Of a stretch of 64,000 bases of DNA, positions 61,099 through 64,000 are shown in pieces (position 1 is the stretch's first letter; every line of letters starts with the position of its first letter). The translations under genes and the position numbers were made by a program. The notes beneath the pieces were generated by a model. That model saw only the letters and a list, made by a program, of their open reading frames with translations. It was not told the origin of the DNA and did no database searches. Source of the DNA: Simkaniaceae bacterium (GTDB lineage Bacteria; Chlamydiota; Chlamydiia; Chlamydiales; Simkaniaceae); the NCBI GenBank assembly GCA_018399055.1, contig CP073762.1, positions 2,079,269 to 2,143,268 on the forward strand, written 5' to 3'.

Positions 61099-61746
61099 AT
61101 GGGTGTCATGGAAGCACTAGTAAATTTTGTTGTTGAGAACAGTTCCTACGCCCCTTTAATGGTCTTTATTCTCATCTTGCTGGCAGGATTCAACATCCCA
61201 ATTAGCATTGATGTGATCATGGTTTTAACTGCCTTTTTGGCAGCAACTCTGATCCCTGAGCATACAGCTATTTTGTTCGCGAGCATTCTCTTTGGAACAT
61301 ATTTTTCCGCAATGATTTGCTACTGGGTTGGCCGAAAGCTCGGCATCAAGCTACTGAAGATCCGCTACTTTTCCAAGCTGCTTCCTGTTGAAAGGTTAGA
61401 GAAAGTCGGAAAATTTTATGAAAAGTATGGTCTATTGACGCTTCTAGTGGGACGGTTCATTCCTTTCGGCATCCGGAACTGCATTTTTATGACAACAGGG
61501 ATGAGCAAAGCAAACTTCAGAAAGTTTATTGTGCGTGATGCGCTCGCTTGTTCGATATGGGCAAGTGTCTGTTTTTTTGGATTTTATCGATTGGGACAGA
61601 ACTACGAAGTCCTCCTTTCTAAGGTGAAAACCCTAAATCTTTTTATATTTTTAGCTTTCGGTGTGACGGTAATTGCCTTTGTCTGGTATAAGAAATATAG
61701 GAAAAAACAAGCTCGCCTAACCGATAAGTCGAAGCTTGATTCATAG
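61099..61746 (+). CDS. DedA-family membrane protein
   Basis: A 215-residue inner-membrane protein with five or six hydrophobic segments. The DedA signature is FGTYFSAMICYWVGRKLGIKLLKI followed by LLTLLVGRFIPFGIRNCIFMTTGMSKANFRKF (the FIPxxR block). DedA proteins have been linked to lipid flipping and membrane-potential homeostasis. ATG 61099 or 61108 may be used. It is followed 26 nt later by pgsA, so a lipid-related unit is plausible. Confidence 0.88.
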   Translation: MGVMEALVNFVVENSSYAPLMVFILILLAGFNIPISIDVIMVLTAFLAATLIPEHTAILFASILFGTYFSAMICYWVGRKLGIKLLKIRYFSKLLPVERLEKVGKFYEKYGLLTLLVGRFIPFGIRNCIFMTTGMSKANFRKFIVRDALACSIWASVCFFGFYRLGQNYEVLLSKVKTLNLFIFLAFGVTVIAFVWYKKYRKKQARLTDKSKLDS

Positions 61747-61772
61747 GAACACAAGGCATAAATACTCATACG

Positions 61773-62279
61773 ATGTTAAATCCTCCGAATAGTATCTCTT
61801 TTTTGCGAGCACCTTTAGCGCTCCTTTTTATAATAGAGAATACAACGCTTCGAACGGTTGTCATTATATTGGCCATGCTTTCTGATTGCGTCGATGGTTA
61901 CTTGGCCCGCCGCTACCATTTCACTTCTAGGTTTGGTGCAATATTAGATCCTTTAATGGATAAATTTTTTGTTTACGTTGTTCTATCAGTTCTCCTTTTT
62001 GAACAACATATCCTTCCCTGGCAAGTTGCAACCATGCTTTCACGAGACTTTTTCCTCCTTCTTTTTCTCTCTTATCTTGGGATAACTGGTGCTTGGAGAA
62101 ACCTCGCCGTTAAGTCTGTCCGCTGGGGAAAGATTGCCACTGCAGCACAGTTTTGCGTATTGATCGCACTCGTTTTAAAGATTTCTTTTCGTCCTCAACT
62201 CTACTTCCTCTTTGTCCTCTTTGGCTGCCTTGCCTTTGTCGAGCTCCTTCAATTTAAGAAGCGTGCATCTTCTAATTAA
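61773..62279 (+). CDS. pgsA: CDP-alcohol phosphatidyltransferase, PgsA-like
   Basis: A 168-residue membrane enzyme with the complete CDP-alcohol motif: DCVDGYLARRYHFTSRFGAILDPLMDKF (D-x2-DG-x2-AR-x8-G-x3-D-x3-D), residues about 36-62. It most likely makes phosphatidylglycerol phosphate from CDP-DAG and glycerol 3-phosphate. In C. trachomatis a pgsA copy neighbours an NTT and the sohB protease gene, as here. CdsA encoded at 24122 supplies the substrate. The exact alcohol acceptor cannot be told from sequence. Confidence 0.9.
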   Translation: MLNPPNSISFLRAPLALLFIIENTTLRTVVIILAMLSDCVDGYLARRYHFTSRFGAILDPLMDKFFVYVVLSVLLFEQHILPWQVATMLSRDFFLLLFLSYLGITGAWRNLAVKSVRWGKIATAAQFCVLIALVLKISFRPQLYFLFVLFGCLAFVELLQFKKRASSN

Positions 62280-62337
62280 TCCCTATTCCTGATACCATCT
62301 TTCCTTATAATGATATTTCTAGTAGCGGAATGGCCTC

Positions 62338-63552
62338 ATGAAGAAAAACTATTTTAATTTAGGGATGATCCTTGCCCTTTTGCTCGGAGGAATCCTCGGA
62401 TTTTTTGATCTTCCCTTTGTTGTTAGCCTTGCTGATGTCATAAGCAAACTCTTTATCAACATGCTCAAATTGATTAGCTTGCCTATGATTTTTTTAGCAA
62501 TTGTTTCCACCCTCTCTCGAATGACTTCTCTAAGCGAAGCAGGCGTTCTTCTAAGGCGCATATTAACGTATACTGTTGCGACGACCCTCATTGCTGCAAC
62601 GATTGGCATGATTCTTTTTCTAATCATCCAACCAGTCAATTTGGGTGAGGCAGTTGGAGTTGCTGTCCCCAGGCAAGGAAATTATCTTTCTTTCCTAATG
62701 AAAATTATCCCCGAAAACCCTGTGCAGCCTTTTTTAGAAAACAATGTCTTGGGAATGGCTTTTCTAGCGGCAATATTTAGTATTGCAATATTAAAGCTCC
62801 CCAAAGAGCAGAATCATCTTCTTAGGGACCTGTTTGGTGCTCTTTTTTCAGCCCTTTTAAAAGTTACATCAGCTCTCATCTTTCTCATGCCGCTTGGTAT
62901 CTTCGCATTTACAATCCAATTTGTTCAAAGCATCAAGGGAAATGCTGCTCAGCTGCAACAACTCATGCTTTATGGGCTATGTGTCATCGGTGCGAACCTC
63001 ATTCAAGGCTTAATTATCCTTCCCCTAATGGTGAAACTCAGGGGAGGATCTCCCATGAGAACAGCTCGGGCGATGTTTCCAGCTCTTACAATGGCTTTTT
63101 TTACAAAGTCTTCGAATGCTACGCTTCCCCTTGCTCTTGAATGTGCTAAAAATCGTCTTGGAGTATCAGATAAAACGGCAAGTTTTAGCCTCCCTCTATG
63201 CTCCATTATCAATATGAATGGATGCGCGGCATTCATTTTAATTACTCTCTTTTTTGTCTGTGGATCTCAAGGGATTGTCTTTAGTCCCCTGCAAATGATC
63301 CCCTGGATCTTCCTTGCCTCTTTTGCTGCTATTGGCAACGCAGGGGTTCCAATGGGATGCTTTTTCCTCACAACAGCATTTTTAATTGGGATGGGTGTTC
63401 CGGTTGAACTCATGGGCATCATCCTTCCTCTCTATTCCCTCTTCGATATGGTCGAAACGGCTCTCAATGTCTGGTCCGATAGTTGCATCACTGCCGTTGT
63501 CGACAAGGATTTAAAAACTCCTGCAACAGCATCTCTGGTTGAAGCAAATTAA
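62338..63552 (+). CDS. Dicarboxylate/amino acid:cation symporter (DAACS family)
   Basis: A 404-residue glutamate/aspartate/C4-dicarboxylate-type carrier with eight helices and two hairpin loops. Landmarks: LFINMLKLISLPMIFLAIVSTLSRM (TM2), the serine-rich hairpin AFFTKSSNATLPLALECAKNRLG, INMNGCAAFI (the NMDGT-like unwound TM7), GNAGVPMGCFFLTTAFLIGMGVP (second hairpin) and DMVETALNVWSDSCITAVVDK (TM8; Asp and Arg/Asn determinants). The usual NMDGT is NMNGC here and the TM8 arginine of glutamate carriers is not obvious, so substrate may be a neutral amino acid or dicarboxylate. Confidence 0.88.
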   Translation: MKKNYFNLGMILALLLGGILGFFDLPFVVSLADVISKLFINMLKLISLPMIFLAIVSTLSRMTSLSEAGVLLRRILTYTVATTLIAATIGMILFLIIQPVNLGEAVGVAVPRQGNYLSFLMKIIPENPVQPFLENNVLGMAFLAAIFSIAILKLPKEQNHLLRDLFGALFSALLKVTSALIFLMPLGIFAFTIQFVQSIKGNAAQLQQLMLYGLCVIGANLIQGLIILPLMVKLRGGSPMRTARAMFPALTMAFFTKSSNATLPLALECAKNRLGVSDKTASFSLPLCSIINMNGCAAFILITLFFVCGSQGIVFSPLQMIPWIFLASFAAIGNAGVPMGCFFLTTAFLIGMGVPVELMGIILPLYSLFDMVETALNVWSDSCITAVVDKDLKTPATASLVEAN

Positions 63553-63601
63553 AAACTTCGTTACGATGAGGTAATTTTAATCTCTGTTTACAAGGAAAGT
63601 T

Positions 63602-64000
63602 ATGGAAGTTAAGCGTGAGTCGATTTTTGTATCGGCATTGAGATCTTTTTGCAATGTTTTTGCTGGATTTATTGGAGTGCTTGTTGGTGTGATTATTATT
63701 GGAATTGTTGTGGGTATTCTTTCAAAACCACAGATGGTTTCTGATAAGACTCAGTTGATTATTGCAGCAGATGCTGAGGGAAATCGCTCTTTGCTTCCTC
63801 ATTCGAATCCCGCAGTATTTAGGCTCAATATCCATGGAGTCATTGGGTCGAAAGACTTGAATGCAAAAACAGTGCACGCCCAACTTCTAGATTCGCGCGA
63901 AGGGCTACTAAAAGGCGACCGAGTCAAAGCGCTTCTCCTCCATATTAATAGCCCTGGTGGAACCGCTTCTGATGCCCACGACATTTATCAAAACCTTGTA
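63602..64000 (+). CDS. Signal peptide peptidase SppA/SohB-like protease (S49), N-terminal part
   Basis: 133 codons are present before the window ends. An N-terminal transmembrane helix (FAGFIGVLVGVIIIGIVVGIL) is followed by the S49 domain start: VFRLNIHGVIGSKDLNAKTVHAQL and VKALLLHINSPGGTASDAHDIYQNL. The family degrades signal peptides and membrane protein remnants using a Ser/Lys dyad; the catalytic serine lies beyond the window edge. AAGG precedes the ATG. It agrees with the NTT/pgsA/sohB neighbourhood of C. trachomatis. Confidence 0.85.
   Translation, partial: MEVKRESIFVSALRSFCNVFAGFIGVLVGVIIIGIVVGILSKPQMVSDKTQLIIAADAEGNRSLLPHSNPAVFRLNIHGVIGSKDLNAKTVHAQLLDSREGLLKGDRVKALLLHINSPGGTASDAHDIYQNLV

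Overview
The window looks like chromosomal DNA of an environmental (non-Chlamydia-genus) member of the Chlamydiales. Three things point there. First, the gene content: two ADP/ATP-translocase-type nucleotide carriers, the Euo late-gene repressor, a fused SecDF, RsbW, a UhpC-type hexose-phosphate antiporter, a chlamydial DUF2709 protein and MOMP-like porins. Second, blocks of gene order that, as I recall it, match Chlamydia trachomatis (dacF-rsbW-lipoprotein/BamD-dnaE-uhpC-hisS-aspS-mip-trmL-trxA; plsC-cmk-cdsA-uppS-secDF-recJ-euo-tsp-gltX; pgsA/NTT/sohB). Third, host-interaction genes. The MOMP-like family, the IS66-type element and the USP-type deubiquitinases would fit Simkania or a relative, but that is inference and cannot be settled from this window.

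Layout. 0-18.7 kb: housekeeping core (rRNA methylation, OM chaperone, PG carboxypeptidase, peptide-binding lipoprotein, anti-sigma kinase, LptE/BamD-like OM assembly, DnaE, sugar-phosphate uptake, HisRS/AspRS, Mip, TrmL, Trx). 19-22.7 kb: a small accessory island with an XRE regulator and two tandem secreted-effector candidates whose C-terminal halves are ubiquitin-specific-protease (C19) domains. 22.7-44.4 kb: a long envelope block (PlsC, Cmk, CdsA, UppS, PurA, SecDF, RecJ, RNA methylase, Euo, Tsp, GltX, CysJ-like, IspF, ATP-grasp, MurA). 44.4-49.8 kb: EpmB, then an eroding accessory stretch with a triply broken secreted-protein gene, an EamA transporter split by an IS66-type element (8-bp target duplication and exact in-frame reconstruction) and a MOMP-like porin. 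49.8-55.8 kb: ArgRS, TsaE, EngB, a DnaQ-like exonuclease, Pgk. 55.8-61 kb: a tandem duplication of the nucleotide transporter, each copy with a conserved leader (promoter, 11-codon peptide ORF, A/T hairpin), then a methyltransferase and a 5'-truncated porin. 61-64 kb: DedA, PgsA, a DAACS symporter and the start of SppA/SohB.

How it fits together: the organism imports nucleotides (NTTs) and sugar phosphates (UhpC), builds an envelope with PG-precursor (MurA, UppS, DacF), LPS/OMP-assembly and phospholipid genes, controls development with Euo and RsbW, and probably edits host ubiquitin with two USP-like effectors. The observations most worth follow-up are the USP pair and the conserved leader-peptide/hairpin module in front of both NTT genes. 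I saw no tRNA, rRNA or CRISPR array.
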